The notes below the pieces were generated by a model, which was not told where the DNA came from, searched no databases, and was given only the letters and a program-made list of their open reading frames with translations. Below, in pieces: positions 46,548 through 57,950 of a stretch of DNA of 64,000 nucleotides. Each line of letters begins with the position of its first letter. Within the stretch, counting starts at the first letter, position 1. A program made the position numbers and the translations under genes. Source of the stretch: Parascedosporium putredinis. Lineage: Eukaryota; Ascomycota; Sordariomycetes; Microascales; Microascaceae. The DNA lies in NCBI GenBank assembly GCA_949357655.1, contig CASHTG010000006.1, positions 1,054,001 through 1,118,000 of the forward strand, written 5' to 3'.

Positions 46548-49079
46548 TTATCTTTAAAGTAGTTTACTAATTATTTACTTTTAAAAAAATTACTCTTTTA
46601 TTTACCTATTATAAGGTAGCTCCTTCTTTATAGATAGGCTTAGGGTAGCTCCTTCTTTATAAGTAGCTTTAGTTCTCTTTATTTTAGCTAAAGTCTATAA
46701 TACTATTAGATAAAGGTTTATAGTCTATTTAAATAGGCTCTTTAAATAGAATTATTATATTAATATATAAAGGATATTTTTATTATTAATCTTTAGGTTT
46801 CTTTTTACTTTAGGCCCCTTAGTAGTTTATAATTACCTCTTTTTACTAGAGGTTTTTAATAGTCTATAAAAAGGCTTACTTCCCTATCCTAAGGTCCTTT
46901 TAGGTCCTCTCTATAATATTATACCCCTTTTTTTTAAGAATTTAAATAGATATTATAGCCCCTAGTAAATAAAATACTACTATAGCTCTTACTAATACCT
47001 TAGCTATAAAATATAATAAGTTAGGTAAACTATTAGATAATATATTAGATAAGCTAGAGGAAGTAGTAGTAGAGCCCTTAGCTATTAGTAGGGACCTTAT
47101 TTTCCTTTATTATTACTACTCCTACTACTATATTTAGTAGAAGCCTTCTATTTATAAGTAAGCTAAGTAAGATAACCTTTTTATATTCCTACTAAAGGTA
47201 AATTCTCTTTTTCTAGTTCCTTACTATTAGCTACTAAAAAGTTACTAGACTAATCTAAGCTTTATCTATAGGGGAGTTATAGAAGTATAATTAGTATATA
47301 AAGTAGGGGAAGGCCTATATACCTATTCCTTATAAGCTAGTCCCTATAGTATAAGTTATTAAAGCTAACCTTTAGGCCCTTCTTAATAAGATAGTTAACC
47401 TTACTATAAGTTTTCTTCTTTTTATTAGAGGGTTTATATTAATAGGTTTTTCCTATAGCCTACTATTAAAGCCCTCTAGGTATCCTTTAAATATAACCTT
47501 ATAATATTATATTATATAGATAAAGTAAACTTTAACTCTACTAATACCTAGTAGAATAGGTCTTATCTATTATTAAATTATCTTAAATATATAGCTATTA
47601 TAATAATATACTTAGTAATATTTTATATAATTAACTTTTATTACTAGCTTTAGAGAGATAATATTCTTAATTATTATATAGTTATTACTATATAGACTAC
47701 TATTACTATTACTATAGCTCCTATTATAGCTTTACTATTAGGTATATTAATAGTAGCTCTTATTATAGTAGTTTTTACTACTACTATAGGAGCTCTAGTA
47801 AAAGTAGTAAGGGGAATAAAGATAGTAAAGGTAGCTCTTTATATAATAGTTTTAACTATTACTATAATAGCTAATATTACTATAGTAACTTTAAAGGCTA
47901 ATAGTAGTAGGGATAGTAGTTAGTAGAGGAGAAGGGGGTTATATAAAGGTCTTTATATTTTTAGTAGGGATTAAATCCCTATAAATAGTTTATAAGTTAA
48001 TTTTTATTTTTAACTAATATCTTTATCTTTATCTAATAGTTCCTCTTCCTTAATAATTAGCCTTTTAGTCCCCTTAAAAATATATATAACCTTTTCTTCT
48101 ATTTATCTATAAGCTAGATAGTATTAATAAATTAGTAACTCTCCTATAAGCTATCTTTAATAGGGTATCCTTTCTATTAGATAAAGTATTATTAGTTATA
48201 TAAAGGTCTTTTATAGTTAAATATTACTTCTACTTTATAACTATCTTTTAAGATATTAGAAACTTTATTACTAGATATAAAAGGGTATACTTTATTATAC
48301 TAGAAAGGTTTTAGTAAACTAATAAGGAATATAAGGTAGATTTATAACTATAGGGGAGTATAAAGTAGTAGGCTATTTTATAAGTTCTAATAACTACCTC
48401 TACTTTATAAAGCCTAATAAACTTCTCTAATAGCTTCTAGTTAAGCTTTTAGGGTTTAAAGTTATAAGTAGATAAGAGGACCTAGTTACTAACTTAATAT
48501 TCCCTTACTTTTCTTTATTAGTTATAATATTTTATATATATCTTAATAGCTTTTAAAGATATTTCTATATTTCCTCTTTTATTTTTCCTATCTACTATAC
48601 TCTTTTTACTACCTAGAGGGTATTACTTTATATATCTATTATAGGTTAGATAATCTAAGGTTTAAACCTAAAAAGTATATTTACTAAGATATCTTTAAGA
48701 GATATATAGAAAGAAGTATTATATATATACTAAATAAAAGGTAAAAGGGGTACCTAATTATCTTATTCTTTATTATAAAAGGTTTATAAGTATTATTTAA
48801 AGACTTAGTTTATCTATTTAGTTTATCTATTAATCTATAAGTAATATATAATATTAAGGTAATACTAGGTATTAAATACCTTATATAAGGTAGCTTAGAA
48901 TTTACTAGTAAAAAGAGATCTTCTATTAGATATTATTCTTTCTAGAGGGCTAAAATAGTAATATATATAGTAAAGTAATAGGTTAGTAAACCTTTAGCTA
49001 ATAAAGGTTTTCTTAATCTTAATATAAAATATATATTTAAAAAGCTAGTTAATAATTACTAAGATTATATTATATTTCT

Positions 49080-49450
49080 TCCTATTAATTAAGTTAGAGG
49101 GGTAAATTAGTAATAAAGTCTAGTAATATCTTAATAAAAGGTTAGGTAAATATTAGTAAAGGGGTAAATATCTTATATAGCTTATAGTAAAGTACTTTTA
49201 CCTATTAATAAGCTAGGTAATTTAAAATATAAATATAGATATCTTTTATTATTATATCTTAGTAGAACTTACTATAAGTCTACTATAATATATAAGTAAT
49301 ACCTAAATAGCTAGCTAAAGAGGAGTTATAGGTAATCTAGAAGATTTTATCCTTTAGGGTAGGTAATATATATACCTAGCTATCTATTTTTAAGAGGTCT
49401 TATTTATATACCCTCTACTCCTACTTTAATAGGTAAGGTTAGTCTCCCTA
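49080..49450 (-). pseudogene. Integrase remnant of the gypsy element
   Basis: Minus-strand reading gives a CxxC zinc-finger half (KDIYIYILNCPSCQQVK-like, with RIP stops), followed by a DFITNLP-like start of the catalytic core. Heavily mutated. Confidence 0.65.
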
Positions 49451-50599
49451 TTACTATTATTCTTTAGCTCTTATAAAAGGTCTTATTCCTAGGCTTTATA
49501 TAGTTTTTCTTCTATAGAGGGTTCTTAAAGTCTTATATACTCTTCTCTAAATCTCTACTCCTAGGAGGTATCTTAGGGTTTCTCTAGAGGCTTACCCTCC
49601 TTTACTATATTTAAGGCTTCTCTAGGGGGACTAGCTAGGGTATAACCTCTAACCTACTTTAGGGTTCTCTTTCTATCCCTCTTCTATTATTATAGTTAAG
49701 AGATTATTTAGTAAGGGGGTCTTTACCCTTATTTTATAATATCTTCTATTTATCTTATCTAGTAAATCCTAGAGTAGTTAGCTTTATAGCTTATCTTATA
49801 ATTATAGCTATTATCTAGAAGTACTAACTTTTTATTATAATAGTAAAAATACCCTATATTCTACTAAAGGTTACCTTTTAGGAAACTATTAGAGGATATT
49901 CTTATAGGTCTTTATATAAGCCCTTACCTTCTTAATATCTTTATAATAGTTATTCTTTTAGCTTAGTAGGTTAATAGGGTTCTTTATCCTCTCCTAATAT
50001 TATATAATAAAGTTAAAAGCTACTAGCTTTTAAACTAATAAGCTTCTCTTCCTAATAGCTTAGCCTTAGTAGTAAGGTATTAATAGTTTAGATAGTCTAT
50101 AATAACCTTAATAATATAATAAGAATATATAATATAATACTTTTATTAGTAAAATACCTAGATAATTACTAAGAGTTTAATATTAGGGGTTATATAGTAG
50201 AGCTCTACCTTTTATAGTTTCTTTAAAAGGAAGGTAATAAAGTATTATTTCCTTTTATACTTTTAGCTAAAGATAGCTTTTATAGTATATTTAGATATAT
50301 TAATCTCTACTTTTATTTTTTAAAGGGGTTAAAATACTATAATAGGGAGCTATAGTAAAGTTCCTTTTAAATCTTAGAAGGTTTCTTATATTTAAGGTAT
50401 TACCTCTATAGGTCTACTAGTATTCCCTTAGTAGTATTAGTAAGTAAGGTAGTAATTTTACTATAGTTTTTAATAAACTATTAATAGAACCTTATAAACC
50501 TTAGGAAGGTAAAGATATTATAGATAGTTTAAAGTTTACTTTACTTTTAGATTATTAGGATTTATTCTTCTTCTATCTTTACCTCTTAAAGCTTAATAA

Positions 50600-51000
50600 T
50601 AAATCTTAGGAACCTTATCTACTAGGTCTTAAATTTATATTTCTTTAGGTTAATTTATAGCTTACTTTCTATTAGGTAGGTAAATACCTTTTAGATATCT
50701 TACTAGTAAGTTATAAGGTTAGCTAAGTAAATAAGGATATTATCTAAGTAGATAATATAGATAATATTAACTAAGTCTATTAGGATTTTATTAATATAGC
50801 TTTAAAAGGTTACTAAAGTATTAGCTAACCTAAATAATATTATTAGATATTTAAAATACTTATAATAGTAGTAGAAAGCTATCTTCTATTTATCTCTTAG
50901 CTTAATCTTTATTAAATAGTATATATCTTTAAAGTCTAAGTAGGTAAAGTAATAGAAGTACTTTAGCTTATCTAAGATCTTATTAATAAAAGATAATAAA
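50600..51000 (-). pseudogene. Reverse transcriptase remnant of the gypsy element
   Basis: Minus-strand reading shows, in order, YFTYLDFKDIYYLIKIK, a KIAFYYYYKYFKYLI segment (from KTAFRxRYGHFEYLV), a VTF-SYINK segment, and the catalytic YLDNILIY. Stops at former Gln and Trp codons fit RIP. Confidence 0.85.
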
Positions 51001-53128
51001 GTATAGTTTTTCTAGTAACTTTATTAAGCCTTTAATAATTAATATATATTTTTAATATACCTCTTTTCTTTAGGATAAATAAAATAGGGGTCTTTATAGA
51101 GCTACTACTTAGTTAGATCTATCCCTTTTCTAAGGTATCTTAGAGATATTACTATAAGACTATAAATTCCTTCTTTATAAGGGGGTAGATAAGCTTAAAA
51201 GGGGGTCTTTCCCTTCTTCTAATATTATCTTATAGACTATAATAACTAATTTCTTTAGCCCTTTTACTAGGGTTTCTAATAAGTTATAGTAATATTCTAA
51301 GATTATAGGTTTATCTTTAGTTTAAGTATTATCTTAAGTTACCTATATTTAGATAGTAAATATATAATAAGAAGTTTATAATAAAGCTTAGAACTCTTTC
51401 TTATTCTTATAGGTAAAGATATCTTTAGGTATTATAAAGTATACTTAGGTATATTAGGTATAGTTTACTAAAGGTTTACTAACTTTATACTATAAATATC
51501 CTAAAAAGTAGTTATAAGGTCTTATATCTATAATAATCTAAGTTATTATCTACTAGTAAGTTACCTTAAGGTTATTAGTTATCTAGAAGAGGTATTATCT
51601 CTACCTAAAGATAGGGAGTTAGTTATCTTACTACTTTACTTCCTCCCCTTTATATAGTTTAAGCTTTATATATTTACTAAAATTTAATAGTTAGTCTACT
51701 ATTATATTAAAAGATAATCTACTATTAATTAAAGCTTTATAGGTAAGCTAATACCCTCTTATCTAAAGGTCTATATAGGTTATTATATAGTTTATAGCTA
51801 GCTTACTATACCTTTAATTCCCTTAGGTTAGCTTAAGGTTATTTTAGGTAAATATAATATAGGGTATTAAGGTAATATAGTTAAGGTTTTAGGTAGTTAG
51901 ATATTTACTCTAAATATATCCTTTCTACTTATAACCTTAGTAAATTATATTAAAGTAGTCTTTTAAAAAGTATCTTAATATATAATAGTTATAGTAGATA
52001 TAGTTAGAGGGCTATAAGGTTTCTAATAGCCCTCTTCTAATAACTTAAAGGGGGTTTTAGTTAGTAACTACTATAGGTATTAAAGATATCTTTTCTAATA
52101 TTTTCCTAGGTAGGTTTATCTTTTAACCCTTTTATAGGTTTAGATATATTTTATAAGCCCTAGATATATAATAGCTATAAGTAATAGTTAATTCTATACT
52201 TTTTATATATTTAACTAGTTCTATATAGATCTTTAGTAGCTTATATTAGGTAAAGATAATATAAAAGGGTTTTTAAAGGTAATATATATAAAGATATATA
52301 TAAGTTCCTCTAGGAAGTTAAAGGAAATTTAGCTAATATTATTTTATATTCTTTAAAATAGGAGTTAAAGCTTTAGTTCTCCTTTTACTATAATATAATT
52401 AGCTAATATACTCCTTATATAATATAATTATTATAGCTAATATAGGAGTTAGTAAGCTACTCTTATATATATTCTTATAAGGTATTAGTAATATCTCTAT
52501 TAAAGCTCTTTATTATATATATAACCTATTATTACCTAATTATCTCTCCTAATAGGCTAGTTATATAAGAGTATTATTACTAATCTATATAGCTATTATT
52601 TTTACTAAATATAATATTAAATTTAAAGATAAATATATTTAGTTTAGTAAAGCTCCCTCTTTTATATTTAGAGATCTAGCTTTAGGGAAGTATAAAGAGT
52701 TTAGCTTTTAGGTATTTTACTAAGGGTTTATAATAAGCTATAAGCTAGGTAATAATAAATAGGTTATAAGTAAAAATAATATTATTAAAGTAGGTTTAAA
52801 AGTATTCCCTCTTCCTCTTTTATTATTTATCTACTTATATTTAGTAAATAATATTATTAAATTCTTAATCTTTAAATTAGTTAAGCTATTCTTAGGTTAA
52901 GGTTAAAGGGGGCCCTAGGTCTATAAATATAGTACTAATAGGGGATCTCTAATAGTAGAGGTATTTCTTCTTCTTATTCTATAGCTAGAGGTTTATAGGG
53001 GTTCTAACTTTTATTATTACTTCCTAAGAGGGTTATAATAGGGTCTAAAAGGATTTTAAAAGGTTCTTCTATATTATTTAATATACTACTTTTAATAGTC
53101 TAGCTAATAAGTAAAAGAGTAATTAGTA

Positions 53129-53562
53129 TATAAAGGTATTATTATATAAAGTAGAGAAATATTATATATATAAAGTAGTAGTAAGGTAATAGAAAATAGT
53201 AAATAAGGAGTAGGGTAGGTATATATTTAAGGTTTTACTAATTACTATCTCCTTTTTCTATATCCTCTTTTCCTCTTCCTTCTTATAGTTATTCCTATAG
53301 GTTTACTATCTCTTTACCTTCCCCTCTTTCCTATATTAATTATTAGTTTCCCTCTTTTTTTTACTTTTCTTTATCTTTATCTAGCTAAAAGTCTATTACT
53401 AGTTTACTCTAATATATTAATACCCTTACTAACTTATCCTTCTTATCTTTTTCTAAGTAGACCTTTAGTAAGTCCCTTAGGGGTTCCTTTAAAGGTTATT
53501 CCTAATCTATTTTAGTTATAGGGGGACTATTAGTAGCCCTATAGGTCTTCTTTATCTTGATA
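53129..53562 (-). repeat. 5' LTR of the gypsy element
   Basis: See the 3' LTR. 434 bp, collinear with it. Confidence 0.92.
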
Positions 53563-53715
53563 ATTAGTAAATACTAAAAGTAAATATTAAAAGCTAACTT
53601 TAATAAAAAGCTATCTTATAGAAATATTAATTATAAGAAACTAAAAATAAATAAGAAAAATATTATAAGTAAGAGAGTAAAGCTATACTAGATATAAAAG
53701 AAAAGGAATTAAGTA
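53563..53715. repeat. Diverged repeat, copy B, right part
   Basis: Continues the alignment to copy A (AGTAAATATTAAAAGCTAAC, ATTATAAGTAAGAGAGTAAA, TACTAGATATAAAAG). This shows the gypsy element inserted into copy B. Confidence 0.6.
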
Positions 53716-53865
53716 GTAAAAGTTAGAAAATTATAAATATTTAAAAACTAGAATTATTTATAATTATCTATTATTTATTTTTATATTAAAAAAATAAATA
53801 ATAACTATTTTTAATTCTCTAAGATAAGTATCTAGGATTAGGTTAGTTCTATTATAATCTTTTTA

Positions 53866-54006
53866 TTGAAGAATCTGGTAATTTAGATTTTGTATTAGGG
53901 TAGTTTTTGTGTTAGGGTGGCGAGCACCCCCCCGGCCGGCCGGCTTGCGGGGATGCGGTGCGTGGCACGATTACCTTTGGACTGTGGCTGTGGCTGAATG
54001 TAATAG
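53866..54006. other. Unmutated GC-rich island between two RIPed elements
   Basis: About 140 bases with many CpG, CpA and TpG, including a GGCCGGCCGGC core at about 53934-53944. No similarity recognised to either flank. Probably original target DNA that was single-copy and so escaped RIP. Confidence 0.6.
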
Positions 54007-54045
54007 GAGGCCGATCTGCTCGCGAAACCAGTTCTAGTTTCTCAT
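54007..54045 (+). repeat. Left terminal inverted repeat
   Basis: GAGGCCGATCTGCTCGCG at the outer edge. It differs from the right TIR at one base, where CCAG has become CTAG. Confidence 0.9.
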
Positions 54046-57000
54046 CTAAAAGATACATTTGAGAGTATATATTAAAAGTAGGTTAAGCTAAAGTACCCTC
54101 CTAGATCCTTACCACCTAAATAACTAGGGTTAGTCCTCCTATTCTACTTACCACCTACTAAATAGGGATATATTTGATTTTTTCAGCCTTTTCAGTTAGC
54201 CTTATAAAAAAAAGGAGAAGGTTAGCTTAGAAGAAGTTAGTTAATAATAGTCTCTATATCTCTTAAAAATCTTAATATCAACTAACTATATCACTAATAG
54301 CTAATAGCTTATAAGTACTTAAAGATATTATAGACCCTAGTGATATCTAAGATCCTAGCCTATCTGATTAGATATTATCTCTATACTATAAAACTATAAT
54401 ACCTATATATACCTAAAATAGTACTTTAGAAGTTAAGATATTAGATAATAGTGATAATAATAGCTATAATATACCTACTTAACTAATAAGCCTATAGCCT
54501 CTTAAATCACCTAGGACCCTATTACTACTACTATTAAGTATAGTTACTAGCTAATCCTAAGGTTAGCCTTAGACTTGATAACTACTAAGAAATAAGCCTA
54601 TTCTATAGCTTATAAACTATAATCTATAGAAGGCTTTCCTTAAGCTTTTAGCTAAAGTATATAAGGCTAAAGAGTTAGATATTAATAAGGTCCTAGGGCC
54701 TATAAGCCTATTCTTTACTAAGCTAGCTAAGAAGATAGTAGAATAATTTAACTAGTATATATTTACCTCCTAATAGCTTTAAGGCTAATATTATAACCTT
54801 AATAATTAATACTATATAATACTTTAGTAGACCCTATATAGTATCTAGTGATTAGGGGTAATATATAATAAGGACTTAGGCTATATTAATATAGAAGCTT
54901 ATTATTAGGCTAGATTTACTATAGTTACTAGTAAGAAATTTTATAAGATAGTCTAGTAATTAGAGTTTTATTATCTTTTATATTATTAAGCTACCTTTAG
55001 AAAAGAGATAGCTATTAGGGAGTATATTATTAGTATTAGTGATATTTAGCCCTAGTTAGATATAACTATCTTTATACTAAGTAATAGGTATAATTAATAT
55101 CCTCTTTAATCTACTATTAATAATATTAGGACTAATAAAGGACTAACTTAAAGTAACTCTACCTCTTTTAGTATTAGTAATTAGTCTAATCATATTAGCG
55201 ATCAGTCTAATCATATTAGTAATTAGTCTAATTAGAAGTAGAAGAGGTTTAGTAAGCTTAAATCTTTCTATACTATAGTTAAAGGGTATTAGGAAAGCTA
55301 ATAAAGGAATCTAGACTTAGTAACCTAGGTATTTAAAGGGGTTATTAATATCCTTAAGTAGATAGCTAATAGGTAAGTAATAGTAGTTACTATAGTAGAT
55401 ATACTATCCTAAAATAGTAATAGGGGTTATATATACTATAATAAAGGATATATAAGATAACTTTACTAATAAACTAACTAATATAGATATCTTTACTATT
55501 AGTAAGCTCTTCTATAGCTTACTAATCTATATAGAGCTATTTTTAAGCTTTCTAAGCTATTAAAGGAAGAAAAACTAGCTAATCTAAAAGGGTTTTTTAG
55601 ATATAAGGCCTAACCCTACTATATTAGATAAGATATAACTAGGTATAATATACTCTAAGTTAACTAGGTATACTTATATTTATACTCTAATTTATATATA
55701 TATTAAAATACCTTTAGTATAATTCCTAGTTTTAGGTACTAATTACTATCTAGAAATCATATAGGGTAGTTATTTCTTATTTAATCTAATTAGTATACTC
55801 CTTTATAATATCTAGTATCTATTTTTAAGTATCTACTAGTAATAGTTTAATACTAAGTCTAAAATTATAGAGGGCTATATATATATATATTATTAAAACT
55901 TAGTTTAGTACTATATACTCTAGTACTAATAACTAGATGATCTTCTATCTCTACTTTAGTAATCTAAATACCCTCTCTATAACTATCTAAAGACTTAAAT
56001 ACCTTAGATTATATAGCTCTTTTAGTATAGATAGGGGATTTAGTATTACTTACTAGTCTTAGAGATAGTAGTACTAATTAGGATATAGAGTTATAATACC
56101 TTATATAAGTCTAAATCTAGTATTAGTAAGGTAGAAATAACCTTTTAGGATTTGAAAATTAGCTAAATATAAGGCTTAGAGTAACCTACTATTACTTATT
56201 AACCCCTCTATATTAGTAAGGATAAAAACTATTCTACTATAATAGGTGATAGTAGTAAAGGTATTCTATATAAGGGATCCTTTATAATTCTAGAAGTGAT
56301 ATTACTTATACTTTAGAATAAATACTAGGATATATATACTATTAATAGTACTAATATATCTATTAAACTAGTAGTTCTAGTTATCTAATTTAACCTTTAG
56401 GGATAGATATTTATCTCCTAGTAAGGTGATTTCCTATTTTACTAGTTTTTAGATCTTATAAAGGATCTTATTAAAAACTATTAAAATAGTACCCTATAAT
56501 ATTTAGAATATTATTATAACTTAGTACTAAGGTATACTAAATATTAGTATTATAAAAAATATTATTAGTTTCTATAATAATAATTGATAATATATATCTT
56601 AAACTATAGTATAATACTTAAACTATATAACTAGGGTATTAAATATTAGCTTTAGTATTTAAAAGAAGTATTTAAAATCTTCATCTTTATAATTATAGAG
56701 CTTATATATATATTAGAGGGCTTCTAATAGGCTACTAGTATTATAAACTATTAGTTAGCGATATCAAATGATAGTAGCTTATATTAGGTCGTCAATTTCA
56801 TTATCTTTAAGAGCCTATAGTAATTTAGAATAGGTATATATTACCTAAATAGAGCTTATAAGTATAATAAAGCTATTAATAGAAGCTATTTTATATATAA
56901 TCATATATTAGAGGGTGATTAGGTAAGGTGTTATTGAAAAGATAGAATTAAATAGTGAAAAATAGCTTTAAGCTATTTCTCAGAAAATGATCATTTCTAC

Positions 57001-57220
57001 TATTAAGTTTCCTTTTAGGTGAAAAAAGTAGGTAAAAGTAGGCTAAATTAGCCCCTATTAAGAAAGTATATAAGGATTTTAGTATAAATTGAAGAACTAG
57101 AAAACTATCCTAAGTATCTTTTTTATACACCTATTTTAGGTGATGAAAAGGGAAATATGAGACCTACTATGGCTTTTTGATTTTCTTAGCGGTTTTATTC
57201 AACTTTTAGGTACTTCGGGC

Positions 57221-57259
57221 ATGAGAAACTGGAACTGGTTTCGCGAGCAGATCGGCCTC
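57221..57259 (-). repeat. Right terminal inverted repeat
   Basis: Reverse complement of the left TIR. It retains CCAG at the one mismatch position. Confidence 0.9.
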
Positions 57260-57408
57260 TAGGTCTTTCATGGGTTATCCATCACCTCCTCCTTCTCTCT
57301 TTCAACCTTGGGTTTCGCCTGCACTCTAATTGACGTCGAACAACTCCATGTACCATTCAATCTCGCCTTCTTTCAAAAATCATAATACAACTCAACGACT
57401 AGGAAAAC

Positions 57409-57950
57409 ATGAAGCGCCGGCAAATCGTAGATGAACGACCTGACAGCGGGCCTCCGGCCGCTAAGAAGTCGAAGACTACCTCGTCAACCGGCTCTACTCA
57501 ACATGCTCTAAGGGATGATGACGGGAACATATTCTGGGAGGTATAGGAACTTGAACAAAGAACTTTTAATGTGCCCCTCTAGCTTACGAGCCTTAGCTCC
57601 CGAAAAGTCGCCGTGTAACTGTCTCCGAATTCAAAAATCAATTTATATCAACATCCGAGAGTACTATGAAAAAGATGGGAAAGCACTGCCCGGAAAAAAG
57701 GCGAGCCCTGGGACGACTCCCTTACAACTGAGCACAATCCTAACGTTTTTGTTAGGGTATATCCCTTACTTTGGAGCAATATCAGTCGTTGATTGAACTC
57801 ATTCCCTCTATCAACGCGGAGTTGGGATTGGTCGCTGGACAGGCATTAGGTGACCCGAGTCAGAGTTCACTTCAGGCTGGCAAACCTCAAGTGTCACGAG
57901 TAAAATCAAAGTCCAACATAGAAGCGACTAGTGACGAAGATGAGGACTAA
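57409..57950 (+). CDS. SUB1: Transcriptional coactivator p15/PC4 family (SUB1)
   Basis: Single-stranded-DNA-binding coactivator of RNA polymerase II. Exons 57409-57540 (Lys/Ser-rich start MKRRQIVDERP, ending NIFWE), 57583-57700 and 57756-57950. The PC4 core reads RRVTVSEFK, INIREYYEKDGKALPGKK, then GISLTLEQYQSLIELIPSIN, with a Ser/acidic tail ending DEDED. Intron 2 (57701-57755) starts GC instead of GT (AAG|GCGAGC) and ends TTAG. The flanking exons join exactly at the family's PGKKGISL. Two one-base gaps in A-runs (57603-57606 and 57633-57637) must be filled. The repaired length is 447 nt (148 aa). The right end of the TIR transposon is only about 150 bases upstream of the ATG. Confidence 0.9.

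Larger units (their letters stand above)
46092..53562 (-). mobile_element. RIP-degraded Ty3/gypsy LTR retrotransposon
   Basis: A 7.47-kb element on the minus strand. Direct LTRs lie at 46092-46526 (435 bp) and 53129-53562 (434 bp). The flanks ATTAA (46087-46091) and ATTAG (53563-53567) form a likely 5-bp target-site duplication; the uninterrupted copy A has GTTAG there. A purine tract (read on the minus strand) sits directly inside the left LTR at 46530-46547, fixing the orientation. Minus-strand reading through the stops shows gypsy reverse transcriptase (FTYLDFKDIYYLIK and YLDNILIY, the RIP form of YLDDILIYS) at about 50640-50960 and an integrase zinc motif (NCP-CQQVK) near 49220. Every frame is broken by TAA/TAG and no coding function remains. 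Confidence 0.92.
45240..57259. repeat. RIP-mutated, transposon-filled AT-rich block
   Basis: About 12 kb in which TpA is saturated while CpA, TpG and CpG are nearly absent, except in short islands. Remaining C and G sit mostly in CT, CC, AG and GG contexts. This is the dinucleotide pattern left by repeat-induced point mutation. The block has no open frames and contains at least three repeated elements described below. Normal GC composition resumes immediately at 57260. Confidence 0.92.
54007..57259. mobile_element. TIR DNA transposon, RIP-degraded interior, unclassified
   Basis: Ends are 39-bp terminal inverted repeats at 54007-54045 and 57221-57259, starting GAGGCCGATCTG and matching at 38 of 39 bases. 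The flanking TAG on both sides (54004-54006 and 57260-57262) looks like a 3-bp target duplication. A TA duplication with one unpaired G is the alternative. Interior is 3.2 kb, AT-rich with many stops, and I could not recognise a transposase family. A 3-bp duplication would fit PIF/Harbinger or CACTA better than Tc1 or hAT, but the termini match none of these that I know. Confidence 0.8.

Noticed and set aside
45240..57259. Centromere or mitochondrial insertion as the cause of the AT-rich block
   Set aside because: LTR and TIR structures and the CpA-to-TpA pattern account for it. No mitochondrial genes are recognised.
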